A DNA stretch of 32,005 bases, from contig CAZJWK010000022.1 in assembly GCA_964549595.1 (NCBI GenBank), forward strand, positions 1-32,005, in the 5' to 3' direction. Source of the stretch: CAZQQN01 sp964549595 (GTDB lineage Bacteria > Bacteroidota > Bacteroidia > CAILMK01 > CAYYUA01). Of the stretch, positions 8,621 to 17,148 are shown piece after piece. Under the pieces are notes generated by a model. It did no database searches, was not told the DNA's origin, and saw only the letters and a list, made by a program, of their open reading frames with translations. How positions within the stretch are numbered: position 1 is the stretch's first letter; the number at the start of each line of letters is the position of its first letter. Position numbers and translations under genes: made by a program.

Positions 8621-9094
8621 TTAAGTTTGGGGTTGACTTTCATCTCGTTTCACATAGATGGTTTTGCCGACAATTTTCGTGACTTCCACTTGTCCTCCTG
8701 AGTCAATAAAGTCACTGAACGATTGCACTTCAAAATTTTTCTCGTTTATCCGGGCCTTACCAATGGGTTTAATCGCAGAAATGGCTTTTCCCTTATCTCC
8801 TACTTTAACCTCTTCTTCTTTTATGACATTGGTTTTCCCTTGCAAGGCATCTTTATTGGAATATTTTTCCCAGACACGATTTCTAAAAGCCAATATGATC
8901 ACAAAGATTAAAGCCAGAAGGGAAACGGATAAGGTTAAATGCCCCTCAGTTAAGCCATAGTCCCGGTAAACCAGGTAAATGCCAAATCCATATATGATAA
9001 CCCCGAGAATACCTACCACTGTACCCGGAATAAAGAAAATTTCCGCCAAAATGATGAGAAAACCAATCGCAATCAATGCTATAATCCAACCCAT
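8621..9094 (-). CDS. NfeD-like membrane protein
   Basis: A 157-residue protein of the short NfeD type. Residues 3-24, about 27-44 and 52-72 are hydrophobic membrane helices. After a short charged linker, residues about 85-150 form the small OB-fold NfeD C-terminal domain (GKTNVIKEEEVKVGDKGKA, GKARINEKNFEVQS, then GGQVEVTKIVGKTIYVKR). NfeD proteins often pair with membrane stomatin/flotillin proteins and affect membrane organisation. No SPFH partner is in this window, so the specific role is open. A perfect -7 motif (TAACTTTG) lies at 9124-9131 on the minus strand. Confidence 0.85.
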   Translation of the reverse strand: MGWIIALIAIGFLIILAEIFFIPGTVVGILGVIIYGFGIYLVYRDYGLTEGHLTLSVSLLALIFVIILAFRNRVWEKYSNKDALQGKTNVIKEEEVKVGDKGKAISAIKPIGKARINEKNFEVQSFSDFIDSGGQVEVTKIVGKTIYVKRDESQPQT

Positions 9095-9123
9095 TAACCT
9101 AATTAATTAATATCGCTTAAGGG

Positions 9124-9131
9124 CAAAGTTA
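9124..9131 (-). promoter_or_regulatory. Candidate -7 promoter element for the NfeD-like gene
   Basis: The minus strand reads TAACTTTG, a perfect TAnnTTTG match, 30 bases before the start codon. I see no convincing -33 TTTG at 17-23 bases spacing, so this is a half-site prediction. Confidence 0.4.
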
Positions 9132-9236
9132 AGCTGGTAAAACCAATTTGTTTTAAAGATCCATGCGAAATAACAAAAAAGCCAAAAGGTTTTAGAATTA
9201 TAGCTTTCTTCCGCGAAGACCAATTTTCATAGAAGG

Positions 9237-10358
9237 TTATTCATTAAACCGTAAAATCATTGCCATTCTACCGTATTTCTCAAGCTTACCATTTTCCACA
9301 AACCTGACTTCTCCATTTTTATCCAGTACCTCCTCAATGATGTCATCCACGGCATCATCTAACCGCTTTAGTCCATCGGTTTTTTCAGGGGTTAAGTACA
9401 ATTGGTAATTGCTCTTGTCCAGGTAAGCCGGCTCAGAATAACCTTCTTCTACCAGGAGTATAGCGCCTTTTCCTTCAAAGGCATCCCGGTAAATTTTGCT
9501 TAGCCCGGAAGTCACCCGATCATAGCCGACTTCTTCTTCCAGCAACCGGAGAGCCCGCTCTTGTTGTTCATGGATATACCGTTTCACTTCCGTATGGATC
9601 TTATCCGCCAGTTCATGTTTGGCTAAGTGTTGGAAATTACCGGCTATTTTACCTTGAATATTCTCCCGAAAATGGGTAACGGTTTCAAAATCCCCTAACA
9701 TTTGCTTATCACCTACCAGGAATAAAGGATTTTGATTGGTCAAATATTGGCTTAATTTATTGTCAACGTGTTTTAAATGTTCCTGAACCTTTTTCTGCTC
9801 TTCATTGGGTTTTTCCGTTGTACCCTGGAGAGAACCTGTTCCCGGATTCACGAAATGGGCTTTTTGATATTCGAATTCATTTTTGTCATGGTGGTCGGGA
9901 AAATTGTCATCTTTGATTTCTATTAAATTTCGTCCTTTTCCCTCAAAAAAACGGATATGGTCTTCAGACAAGAGTAACAAGTAATAATCCAGCTCACGGT
10001 TTAGGGAAAGCATTAAATCCCTGACCTCGAAGGAAGTATCCACTATTACCTTTTCATCTACTTCAAAAGGTAAATGGACCACTTTCTCCATATTCGATGA
10101 AATGAAAAGGCCTAACCCCTCCAGCAGGTTGGAATAATCCAAGTCCCTTTCTAAAAGGGCTTCCATCCGGTCAATCAAGGGCGCCACCTTTTCCTTGTCG
10201 TATTGTTCATGAAGGGATTCAGTGGCCCTTTTTATGGCATTTTTTAATCGGATATAATCTACATCCGAATGGGCTGATACCCGATGGGTTGGTATAATGA
10301 TGGATACACAAGGATCATCTTGCTTTTGGTGCAACGCTTTGAGGTCTTCTTTTAACAT
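9237..10358 (-). CDS. baeRF-family (Balon-like) ribosome-associated protein
   Basis: A 373-residue cytoplasmic protein with no signal peptide or membrane helix. The opening strand and motif SIIIPTHR (residues 19-26), the following helical segment, and the central LLLLSEDHIRFFEGKGRNLIEI and PLFLVGDKQMLGDFE segments resemble bacterial relatives of archaeo-eukaryotic release factor 1/Pelota. These are the baeRF families, which include the hibernation factor Balon (AOC03_06830 family). Such proteins bind the ribosomal A site; Balon protects idle ribosomes, while other baeRFs are proposed rescue or termination factors. I see no GGQ motif, so peptide release is unlikely. Assignment rests on remembered family features, not a search; the exact baeRF family is uncertain. 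It sits between kdtA (76 bases upstream) and the NfeD-like gene, all co-oriented. Confidence 0.6.
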   Translation of the reverse strand: MLKEDLKALHQKQDDPCVSIIIPTHRVSAHSDVDYIRLKNAIKRATESLHEQYDKEKVAPLIDRMEALLERDLDYSNLLEGLGLFISSNMEKVVHLPFEVDEKVIVDTSFEVRDLMLSLNRELDYYLLLLSEDHIRFFEGKGRNLIEIKDDNFPDHHDKNEFEYQKAHFVNPGTGSLQGTTEKPNEEQKKVQEHLKHVDNKLSQYLTNQNPLFLVGDKQMLGDFETVTHFRENIQGKIAGNFQHLAKHELADKIHTEVKRYIHEQQERALRLLEEEVGYDRVTSGLSKIYRDAFEGKGAILLVEEGYSEPAYLDKSNYQLYLTPEKTDGLKRLDDAVDDIIEEVLDKNGEVRFVENGKLEKYGRMAMILRFNE

Positions 10359-10434
10359 AGCTTCAGTTTTTTCTTTTAAAAGCTCAAAAACCGTGCAAGC
10401 TCATTCCTTTTTATTGGTTCATGAAAATAAGGCG

Positions 10435-11784
10435 TTAACGTTGTAAATCATCCAATCTTTTTTTCGGTGAATTTCTTATTTCAGGTATATTTAATCCTTC
10501 TGTGATGAATTGGAAAATTTTGTCAGTCCCACCTCTATTATTTTCTATATAATTCCTGCAAATTTTTCCGCCCTGTTGGTTATTGGACTCCTGTAATAAT
10601 TGACTGGCTTTCTCACGAAATTCTTCATAGGAACCCATTGAGAATGCACCGCCTAACTTCACCAAATCAACGGCTTCATTAAATTTGTCGAAACGTGGTC
10701 CGAATAGGATTGGAAGCCCAAAAGTGGCTGGCTCCAGAATATTGTGAATACTTTTGCGGAACCCACCGCCAATCAATGCAAGGTCGCCATATTGGTATAG
10801 GCTGGACAGCAGGCCTACCTGGTCAATAATCAGAAATGTTTCTGTCCCGTCTATTGGAACTTTATCAATTTCCGAAAAGCGGACAGCCCTGAATTCAAGG
10901 TTGTTTTGTATTGCTTTTATTCTTTCTTCATGGGTATCATGAGGGGCCAAAATTACTTTTAAAGGTTCATCATAATCTTTCACGAATTGATTTAACCATT
11001 CTTCTTCTTCCTCGTAGGTAGAGCCACCCACAAAGGTTTTATTTCCATCTAAAAATTGTTCAATGGAATTAAAGGAGGAAACATTCAATGTTATTTCATA
11101 AGCACGATCAATCCGTGTATCCGGGATTTTTGTTACTTCGGAGTAACCTGTTCCTTCCAGCAATGATTTGGAAAGCTCATCCTGAACAAAAATATGGGTG
11201 AAGCAATATAGCATTTCCCTTGGTAATTTCGCCCAATTACGAAAAAACACATGATCAGGCTTGAAAGATGCGGAAATTAATAGGGTGGGTACATTAAAAA
11301 ATGCCAGGTTTTTAAGGTAGTGATACCAGAAATCATATTTTACGAATATCGTCAATTTGGGGCGCAGAATATTGACAAACTGGTATGCATTCCGCTTTGT
11401 GTCTAATGGTAGATAGTAAATTTCATCGGCATATTCATAATCTTTCCTTACCTCATAGCCTGATGGCGAAAAAAACGTCAGAACGATCCGCATGTGGGGT
11501 AATTCACTCCGGATTTTTTCGATAAGCGGCCTGCCTTGTTCAAATTCCCCTAAAGAAGCGCAATGAAACCAAATGTAATTTTCATTGAGCACAATGTCCT
11601 CCTTAAGGCGCTGGAAAATATGCTTTCTGCCTTTTAGGAATTGCTTGGCCTTTTGATTTTTAAAGGCCCCTAAGTAAATCAAGAAGCCATAAATATGAAT
11701 GGCTCCTGTATAAATAACCCTTTGGATTCCGATGGGTAAAAGAAAATGTAAGAATTTATTGAGGCTTATCACACTTTTCTGCAC
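10435..11784 (-). CDS. kdtA: 3-deoxy-D-manno-octulosonic acid (Kdo) transferase
   Basis: A 449-residue GT-B glycosyltransferase that adds Kdo from CMP-Kdo to lipid A precursor at the cytoplasmic face of the inner membrane (WaaA/KdtA). An N-terminal hydrophobic anchor (about 11-40) is followed by HCASLGEFEQGRPLI with the catalytic Glu80. Further on are FVKYDFWYHYL, the KIPDTRIDR segment (usually GN.RFDR), GGSTYEEEE, and the C-terminal GGGFRKSIHNILEPATFGLP with the CMP-Kdo binding region. The start is GTG at 11784: a TGA stop lies two codons upstream, and the nearby ATG (11789-11791) is out of frame. The protein is slightly longer than the E. coli enzyme. The -7 motif at 11799-11806 would give a very short leader. 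It is essential for LPS in most Gram-negatives. Confidence 0.95.
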   Translation of the reverse strand: MQKSVISLNKFLHFLLPIGIQRVIYTGAIHIYGFLIYLGAFKNQKAKQFLKGRKHIFQRLKEDIVLNENYIWFHCASLGEFEQGRPLIEKIRSELPHMRIVLTFFSPSGYEVRKDYEYADEIYYLPLDTKRNAYQFVNILRPKLTIFVKYDFWYHYLKNLAFFNVPTLLISASFKPDHVFFRNWAKLPREMLYCFTHIFVQDELSKSLLEGTGYSEVTKIPDTRIDRAYEITLNVSSFNSIEQFLDGNKTFVGGSTYEEEEEWLNQFVKDYDEPLKVILAPHDTHEERIKAIQNNLEFRAVRFSEIDKVPIDGTETFLIIDQVGLLSSLYQYGDLALIGGGFRKSIHNILEPATFGLPILFGPRFDKFNEAVDLVKLGGAFSMGSYEEFREKASQLLQESNNQQGGKICRNYIENNRGGTDKIFQFITEGLNIPEIRNSPKKRLDDLQR

Positions 11785-11798
11785 TTTTCATATTCAGG

Positions 11799-11806
11799 CA
11801 AAGGTA
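11799..11806 (-). promoter_or_regulatory. Candidate -7 promoter element for kdtA
   Basis: The minus strand reads TACCTTTG, a perfect TAnnTTTG match only 14 bases from the GTG start. If used, the mRNA leader would be about 8 bases or fewer. No good -33 partner is visible. Confidence 0.4.
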
Positions 11807-11873
11807 ATAAAGCATTTACTTAAGAGGCACTGATCTTTTTTTGAAGGGTTTTTTAATTGCTGAGGTGCAATAA

Positions 11874-12641
11874 TTATTGAATATAATACCCTTTGCTTGC
11901 TTGTTTATAAATCGGAAAAGTCCACTCGACCCGGACACCGAAAAGCAGGTCTAATCGCTGCTCATCTACGGATTCCTGGGTATTGAAGTTAAAGCTTCTT
12001 CGATTCCGGGTAAAGGCTTGGGTTAATTGAAATGCGGCAGAAAAATTAACAAGCCTTGAGTTAGAGAGGTGAATATAACCCAGCGTTTCCGTAATGGAAA
12101 GGCCATTGGTAAGCCGGTCATACCCTTTTTCATATTCTCCCTGAAGCTGGGCTATTGAGCCGGCTCGCGTTTTAAAATGAATTTTATGTTGAAGCAGGCC
12201 TAAACCTATCTGAAAAAAAGGCCCGGAATTAGGATTCGGACCGAACCAGGGAAAAATTTTTCCTGCTTTGACCTCTGTTCGAAACCCCCTTTCATTTACT
12301 ACCAAAGGCTCTTTGGTCCCTTGACCATTTATGATACTACCACTTTCGGTCTCCAGGTTGGTCAATGGATTTTCTTTTACGTCATTCCCGAAAAGGAAAT
12401 CGTGTTCAAGGGTAAAAAGCCAGTTATTTTGATTTTTGAGACTCGCAGCCGGTCCCAGGAAGTTGCTAAGGCCGAATCGCTCACCAAGGTCTCCGCCCGG
12501 TTTTTCAAGAGAGTAATTGGCAGAAATGAGAAAAATTTGAATGGTAGAATCTTTTATGCTTGCCTGACCCTTTACCAGATGAGTACTGCAAAGGAGTGAA
12601 AAAAGGATTAAGCAGGATATAAATTTATTCAAAATCTTCAC
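11874..12641 (-). CDS. Probable outer-membrane beta-barrel protein, function unknown
   Basis: The 255-residue product opens with a signal peptide (cleavage probably after VKGQ, near residue 26). The mature part is rich in alternating polar and hydrophobic strands with aromatic ends (WLFTLEHDFLFG, GPFFQIGLGLLQHKIHF, VNFSAAFQLTQAF) and short turns, ending in LLFGVRVEWTFPI. This is the look of Bacteroidota outer-membrane beta-barrel proteins. I do not recognise a named family. The start is GTG (12639-12641): no ATG lies in the signal-peptide region or upstream in frame. It lies 89 bases upstream of kdtA on the same strand, an LPS gene, which fits an envelope role but proves nothing. It diverges from birA across a 98-base gap containing the 12-bp palindrome AAAAAGCTTTTT. 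Confidence 0.7.
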   Translation of the reverse strand: MKILNKFISCLILFSLLCSTHLVKGQASIKDSTIQIFLISANYSLEKPGGDLGERFGLSNFLGPAASLKNQNNWLFTLEHDFLFGNDVKENPLTNLETESGSIINGQGTKEPLVVNERGFRTEVKAGKIFPWFGPNPNSGPFFQIGLGLLQHKIHFKTRAGSIAQLQGEYEKGYDRLTNGLSITETLGYIHLSNSRLVNFSAAFQLTQAFTRNRRSFNFNTQESVDEQRLDLLFGVRVEWTFPIYKQASKGYYIQ

Positions 12642-12739
12642 TTTTTTAAACTTAGATGAGCCGATTTAGCTATTTGAAGGTTTAACAAAAAAAGCTTTTT
12701 AATGATTTTTGGGAAATTTGCTTTAAAGGCTTCTCATAT

Positions 12740-13486
12740 ATGGATAAACAAAAATGGGGAAAAATCAGGGAATTTGAAAGTTTGACCTCCACCAATGACA
12801 AAGCCGGGGAGTTGGTTCAAAGAGATGAAGTAAGAGAAGGGGAAGTCATTCTCACATTTAATCAGGTACAAGGGAGGGGCCAAAGGGGTACCTATTGGTT
12901 AAGTGAGCCCGGGAAGAATTTGACATTTTCCCTTGTTCTGAAACCTAATATTAAAGCTGAATACCAGTTTTTCCTTAACCAGGTAATCACCCTTGGGATT
13001 ATTGACGCCCTGAAAATTTATGATCATCCTGAAAATTGGTATATCAAATGGCCTAATGACATTTACCATAAAACCCGAAAAATCGGAGGAATTTTAATTG
13101 AAAATGCCCTGGAAGGAAATAAAATTCAAAATGCCATTGCCGGCATTGGATTGAACATCAACCAAAAGGTTTTTCCAGATGATGTACCCCATCCGGCTTC
13201 ATTGGCTACTATACTGGGTAAAGAAAAGAATTTAAGGGTTTTATTAAACCAAATTTCAGATAAAATAGGTGATTGGTACGATATGTTTGAGCAAAGCGCA
13301 TATGACCTGATAAAAACCCATTATGAATCTCATCTTTACTTAAAAGACCAGTGGCATACGTTTAAGGATAACCAATCCGGCCCATTCAGGGCAAAACTTA
13401 TTGGCGTTGAAAGCAATGGATTACTTGTGCTCGAAAAACCAAGCGGGGAAAGGTGTCGGTTTACCTTTAAAGCATTGGTTTATTGA
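12740..13486 (+). CDS. birA: Biotin-[acetyl-CoA-carboxylase] ligase (class I BirA)
   Basis: A 248-residue biotin-protein ligase that makes biotinoyl-AMP and transfers biotin to the carboxyl-carrier lysine of acetyl-CoA carboxylase and related enzymes. Visible motifs are GRGQRGTYWLSEPGKNLTFS with the biotinoyl-AMP loop at residues 45-50, then WPNDIYHKTRKIGGILIEN with the catalytic Lys region, and the family motif IAGIGLNINQ. The SH3-like C-terminal domain follows (about 200-248). The N-terminal DNA-binding domain of E. coli BirA is absent, so it should not act as a repressor (class I). It is convergent with the dioxygenase gene, with only 21 bases between the stops and no obvious terminator. 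Confidence 0.95.
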   Translation: MDKQKWGKIREFESLTSTNDKAGELVQRDEVREGEVILTFNQVQGRGQRGTYWLSEPGKNLTFSLVLKPNIKAEYQFFLNQVITLGIIDALKIYDHPENWYIKWPNDIYHKTRKIGGILIENALEGNKIQNAIAGIGLNINQKVFPDDVPHPASLATILGKEKNLRVLLNQISDKIGDWYDMFEQSAYDLIKTHYESHLYLKDQWHTFKDNQSGPFRAKLIGVESNGLLVLEKPSGERCRFTFKALVY

Positions 13487-13507
13487 ACGATTTCCGAAGG
13501 GTATAAC

Positions 13508-14452
13508 TCAGGTTTCTTCGTGGGCATTACCTTTTCCCCATTGGGCTTTCTCCTGTTCACTCCATAATTCGGGGAAAAAAATCCGCTGTTGTAGCTGAGG
13601 AGGGAGGTATTCCTGATAATTGGTTCCGCCGGTTCCTTCTCCTTTTTCAGAATATTCACTTTCTAAGTAATGTTTGGCTGTCTTGAAATGGGATTTTGGC
13701 CAATAAACGTTGATGAATTTATCAATCTGGCGCATTTGTTTGATGATTTCTTCGTCTTCTTTAATATCCTCCGGCAGATTATAATATTTATCCCAAAGGG
13801 TCATTCCTTGCCAGTGCCTGGCGTAGTAAATAAGGAAATCCTCGTATTGAGCCTCAAACCGTGAAAGGGTAAGGGTTTTCTCTCCTGTATCGGCCTGGGT
13901 AGCGCCCCGTTTCCAGTAAAGTTCACTAAATTGTTCTTCAATAGAAGCGTCTTTTAACCGTTCCCGGTGATCACGATGTATTAAATTCTTTAACGGCGTG
14001 CAGGCAATTTCAATCATTCGGTATTGAACGGATTGAAACCCTGAAGCGGGAATTAATGCCATACGGAATTTGGTGAATTGTTCTTCTTCCATACCTTCCC
14101 GCATAATGGAAAAAGACTGGGTTAAAACACGGAAATAATTATTAATCCTGCTCAACCGATTATAGAGAAATGATTTTCCCGGCGTAACCTCATGGCTAAT
14201 TTGCTGTAATTCCCAGATTACCAACTTAAAGAACAATTCCGTAATTTGATGATAAATGATGAATACCATTTCATCTTTGAGATTAGTACGTGGCTGTTGA
14301 AGGTTTAAAAGCGTGTTTAAGTTTATGTATTCCCAATAATCCAGGTATTTTTGGTGTTTCAGGCCTTCAAGGTAGTCAGTAAAATCTTCACCATGTTGTC
14401 CATAAAGGTTTTTAAGTGATTCTATTAAAGATTGGATTTTGTCGTCTTCCAT
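13508..14452 (-). CDS. kynA: Tryptophan 2,3-dioxygenase family protein
   Basis: A 314-residue all-helical haem dioxygenase of the TDO family, which opens the indole ring of tryptophan to N-formylkynurenine, the first step of the kynurenine pathway. Motifs match TDO: FIIYHQITELFFKLVIWEL (His68 of the substrate pocket), PASGFQSVQYRMIE (137-141, Arg145), and a C-terminal HFKTAKHYL followed by GTGGTNYQEYL (273-283). His255 is the likely proximal haem ligand by position before GTGG, although the classical spacing is shorter. Sequence is divergent from the human and Xanthomonas enzymes, so the substrate may differ. No kynurenine formamidase or kynureninase gene lies nearby. The upstream gap of 254 bases to the next, divergent gene shows AT-rich DNA but no clear promoter motif. 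Confidence 0.87.
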   Translation of the reverse strand: MEDDKIQSLIESLKNLYGQHGEDFTDYLEGLKHQKYLDYWEYINLNTLLNLQQPRTNLKDEMVFIIYHQITELFFKLVIWELQQISHEVTPGKSFLYNRLSRINNYFRVLTQSFSIMREGMEEEQFTKFRMALIPASGFQSVQYRMIEIACTPLKNLIHRDHRERLKDASIEEQFSELYWKRGATQADTGEKTLTLSRFEAQYEDFLIYYARHWQGMTLWDKYYNLPEDIKEDEEIIKQMRQIDKFINVYWPKSHFKTAKHYLESEYSEKGEGTGGTNYQEYLPPQLQQRIFFPELWSEQEKAQWGKGNAHEET

Positions 14453-14706
14453 ACAAAATGAAATTTTTTATGATCAATGCTTAACCTGTTCCCAAACGAA
14501 GATTGGTTTAGAAAAAAACCACCTGCCTATGCAAATCTGAAAAAAAATTGATTTTGTAGAATAGAGTGGGATTTTAATAAAGGAAAATAGGTAGGCATAA
14601 AGCTTAAAACAGGTTTGAATCCAAGTTAAAAAATTTTAAATTGCCAATATTAAATTGCAAATTTGCTGATTATTAATTCAAAAATTGTTAAACAAAAAGT
14701 CAAGTT

Positions 14707-17073
14707 ATGAAAAGAATTTTATGGCTACTTTCCTTTGCTCCCTTATTGGGTTTTGGCCAGGGAATTAACCAGGATGTGGATCAGCAGTTTGGTGAGAAGG
14801 ATTTAGTTCCTCACCAAAAAGCTGTTAATTCAGGAAGTTCAATGGAGAAGGACTATCAAACTTTAACTTCCCGAAAAGTTGAAAGGAAGCCAGCTTCTCA
14901 ATTGTTGAAAAAATCGCAAACCAGTTTGGATTTTACCCTTATTGGTGTTTCTTATTACGACCTTCAATCAAATGACGCCGTAGGTCGAAAAATATTCGTC
15001 CATGACGATGGAACCATTTCGGCTGTCTGGACGCATAGCTCTTCATCAAGTGATCCCAGTTTTGCAGAGCGAGGAACGGGCTTTAATTATTTTGACGGCA
15101 ATGAATGGCTTAAAGGCCCGGATACTATTGAAAATTTAGAAGATAGAAGGGTTGGTTGGCCCAACATTAATGTGGATAAAAGCGGGAATAATAAAGAGGT
15201 ATTTATGATAGGGCATTTGGCGCCCTTGAATAGTACAAGTGGTGGACACGCCTTTAGTAAAGGAGAACCCGCTGCAAATAATTTTACCACAAAGTACCGA
15301 GATGTGGGTCAAGGACCTATTTGGTATCGGACAGCCCAGGGAGGTGGTAAATTTCACATGATTGGAAATTATTTTACCGGTGATGAAGATACGGTTTGGA
15401 AAAAAGGTATGTGGGACCCAATGGTTTACTACCGGTCTGATGATTATGGTGAAAGCTGGGAAGTGAACCAGAAATTACTCCCGGGTTATGCCGACTCATC
15501 CAGGAGAAGACATGGCAGGGCCGATAATTATGCCATTGATGCCCGAGACAGTATAGTCGTTATTGCTTTGGCATCAGATCTGCCAGTACCGGATGTTACT
15601 TTTTGGAAATCTACTGATTCCGGTAAGACCTGGGACATGCATAAGGTTTTTGAATATCCTTTTAATTATGAAGAAGAGGAAAACCAGGACCCTCCTTTTA
15701 ATCAACCTTTCTGGACCAATGATGAAACACTATCTATCGTACTTGATAAGGATGGGGTGGCTCATTTAAGCTATGGCGTAAGGTTGTTTACCGAAAGAGA
15801 CGTACAGGGTAACATCCAGTTTAGCACGATTGCCAATGGTATTCATTACTGGAATGACCAGCACAAAGATAGCATGGTATTGGACAGGGTTGATACCAAT
15901 TACAAGGACAGCGTGGCTTATAGTTTCCGTATAGATGGAAAAAGGCCTTCTGATGATACCCTTTATTACAACAAGGATACCGCTTATAAATATTCCTACA
16001 ATAGCAATAACAATTCAGCTGATTCTACCAAAATTGCCGGGATGAACCTTAAAATGTTTGGCAATTACAATAAACCCGCTATGGATCCTTTTGTACCTAC
16101 CATGGATACCACCATCTGGCCGGTATACAAGCGATATGAATATGACAATAGCGGGAATAAAACCGACTCAACATTGGTTGTTTCGGATACGCTTTATTTG
16201 GATTCTACCACCATACAGGTTGTGGATGAAATAGACAGCGTTTTTAAAAATGAGAAAATCTATGCGAATGATCCGATAGAGGCAGGCTATATGCCAGGTA
16301 ACGATAATAATCCCCTTTCAACCGGCGTGATTAACCTGGACTCCATTGAAGATTCAAAGGTCGTCTACCCGGAACCTTCTGATACTCGCTTAAATCCTTA
16401 CGGAAATGCACCTATTTCCTCTCAGCCCAGTTTAGTACATGGAGGGGAGGATACGCTTTTCCTTCTTTATCAATCATATGACTATGGAGCAGTGCTTACC
16501 AGTAACCAACCCAATTATCGTGATATATTCGTTACCTATTCAACGGATAATGGTCAAACCTGGTCTAAGCCCTTAAATGTTTCTCAAACTGCTCAGGGTT
16601 TTTCGGAATCTGCATTCCCCAGTGCAAACCCAAAAGTTGTAAACGGTAAAATCCATTTTACCTGGATGGAAGACAGGCTGCAAGGTGTAGCTTTTGGACA
16701 AGGTTCTTTTCAAAACGAAGTTAGCCGTAACTCCATTTATTACGGGGCTTTGGATATTGATAGTGTTATTCAAAGGAATCACAATAGTTCGGTCAATGTA
16801 AATCCCGCGGAAACTTACCATGTATCCGTTAATACTTATCCGAATCCCTTTTCCAATGAAATCAATGTGAACCTTAAAGCCGAAAGGCAGAGTGATGCCC
16901 AGGTTAAGCTTTACGATATAATGGGTAAAGTCAAAACAAGTAAAGACCTGGGATTGGTAAGCAAAGGGGAAAACCATTTTAAACTAAATACGGCTAATCT
17001 GAGTAAAGGCGTTTATTTCTTAAAGGTTAGCATTGGGGACAAAATAAAATCCCGAAGAATTATTAAGCAATAA
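14707..17073 (+). CDS. Secreted Asp-box (sialidase-like propeller) protein with T9SS sorting domain
   Basis: A 788-residue exported protein. Residues 1-18 form a signal peptide (ending GFGQ). Three Asp-box motifs (S/T-x-D-x-G-x-T/S-W) are visible: SDDYGESW at 244-251, STDSGKTW at 302-309 and STDNGQTW at 612-619. They mark a sialidase/BNR-type beta-propeller. An Asp/Ser/Thr/Tyr-rich segment (about 380-560) lies between the second and third and may be an insertion. Residues about 707-788 are a type A T9SS sorting domain (NTYPNPFSNEINVNL, then LYDIMGKV, then LSKGVYFLKV). I see no catalytic FRIP motif or Arg triad typical of true sialidases, so an enzymatic sialidase role is not supported. It is expected at the cell surface. 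It ends at a strong terminator shared with the next, convergent gene. Confidence 0.85.
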   Translation: MKRILWLLSFAPLLGFGQGINQDVDQQFGEKDLVPHQKAVNSGSSMEKDYQTLTSRKVERKPASQLLKKSQTSLDFTLIGVSYYDLQSNDAVGRKIFVHDDGTISAVWTHSSSSSDPSFAERGTGFNYFDGNEWLKGPDTIENLEDRRVGWPNINVDKSGNNKEVFMIGHLAPLNSTSGGHAFSKGEPAANNFTTKYRDVGQGPIWYRTAQGGGKFHMIGNYFTGDEDTVWKKGMWDPMVYYRSDDYGESWEVNQKLLPGYADSSRRRHGRADNYAIDARDSIVVIALASDLPVPDVTFWKSTDSGKTWDMHKVFEYPFNYEEEENQDPPFNQPFWTNDETLSIVLDKDGVAHLSYGVRLFTERDVQGNIQFSTIANGIHYWNDQHKDSMVLDRVDTNYKDSVAYSFRIDGKRPSDDTLYYNKDTAYKYSYNSNNNSADSTKIAGMNLKMFGNYNKPAMDPFVPTMDTTIWPVYKRYEYDNSGNKTDSTLVVSDTLYLDSTTIQVVDEIDSVFKNEKIYANDPIEAGYMPGNDNNPLSTGVINLDSIEDSKVVYPEPSDTRLNPYGNAPISSQPSLVHGGEDTLFLLYQSYDYGAVLTSNQPNYRDIFVTYSTDNGQTWSKPLNVSQTAQGFSESAFPSANPKVVNGKIHFTWMEDRLQGVAFGQGSFQNEVSRNSIYYGALDIDSVIQRNHNSSVNVNPAETYHVSVNTYPNPFSNEINVNLKAERQSDAQVKLYDIMGKVKTSKDLGLVSKGENHFKLNTANLSKGVYFLKVSIGDKIKSRRIIKQ

Positions 17074-17101
17074 TTTGGAAACACTTCATTGTGTCATTCA
17101 T

Positions 17102-17133
17102 AAAAATCCGCCCAATCCGGGCGGATTTTTTTT
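17102..17133. terminator. Bidirectional intrinsic terminator
   Basis: AAAAATCCGCCC (17102-17113) pairs with GGGCGGATTTTT (17119-17130) around the 5-base loop AATCC; T's continue to 17133. The A-run on the left arm serves the minus strand. It lies between the stops of the convergent Asp-box protein (17073, +) and the FAD oxidase (17149, -), so it can end both transcripts. Confidence 0.92.
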
Positions 17134-17148
17134 GCTATTAAAGTTTAA

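Noticed and set aside
11789..11791. ATG just upstream of kdtA as its start
   Set aside because: It is 7 bases from the GTG and out of frame; its own frame stops within about a dozen codons.
15000..16700. True sialidase activity for the Asp-box protein
   Set aside because: Asp boxes are shared by many propellers; the FRIP motif and Arg triad of sialidases were not seen.
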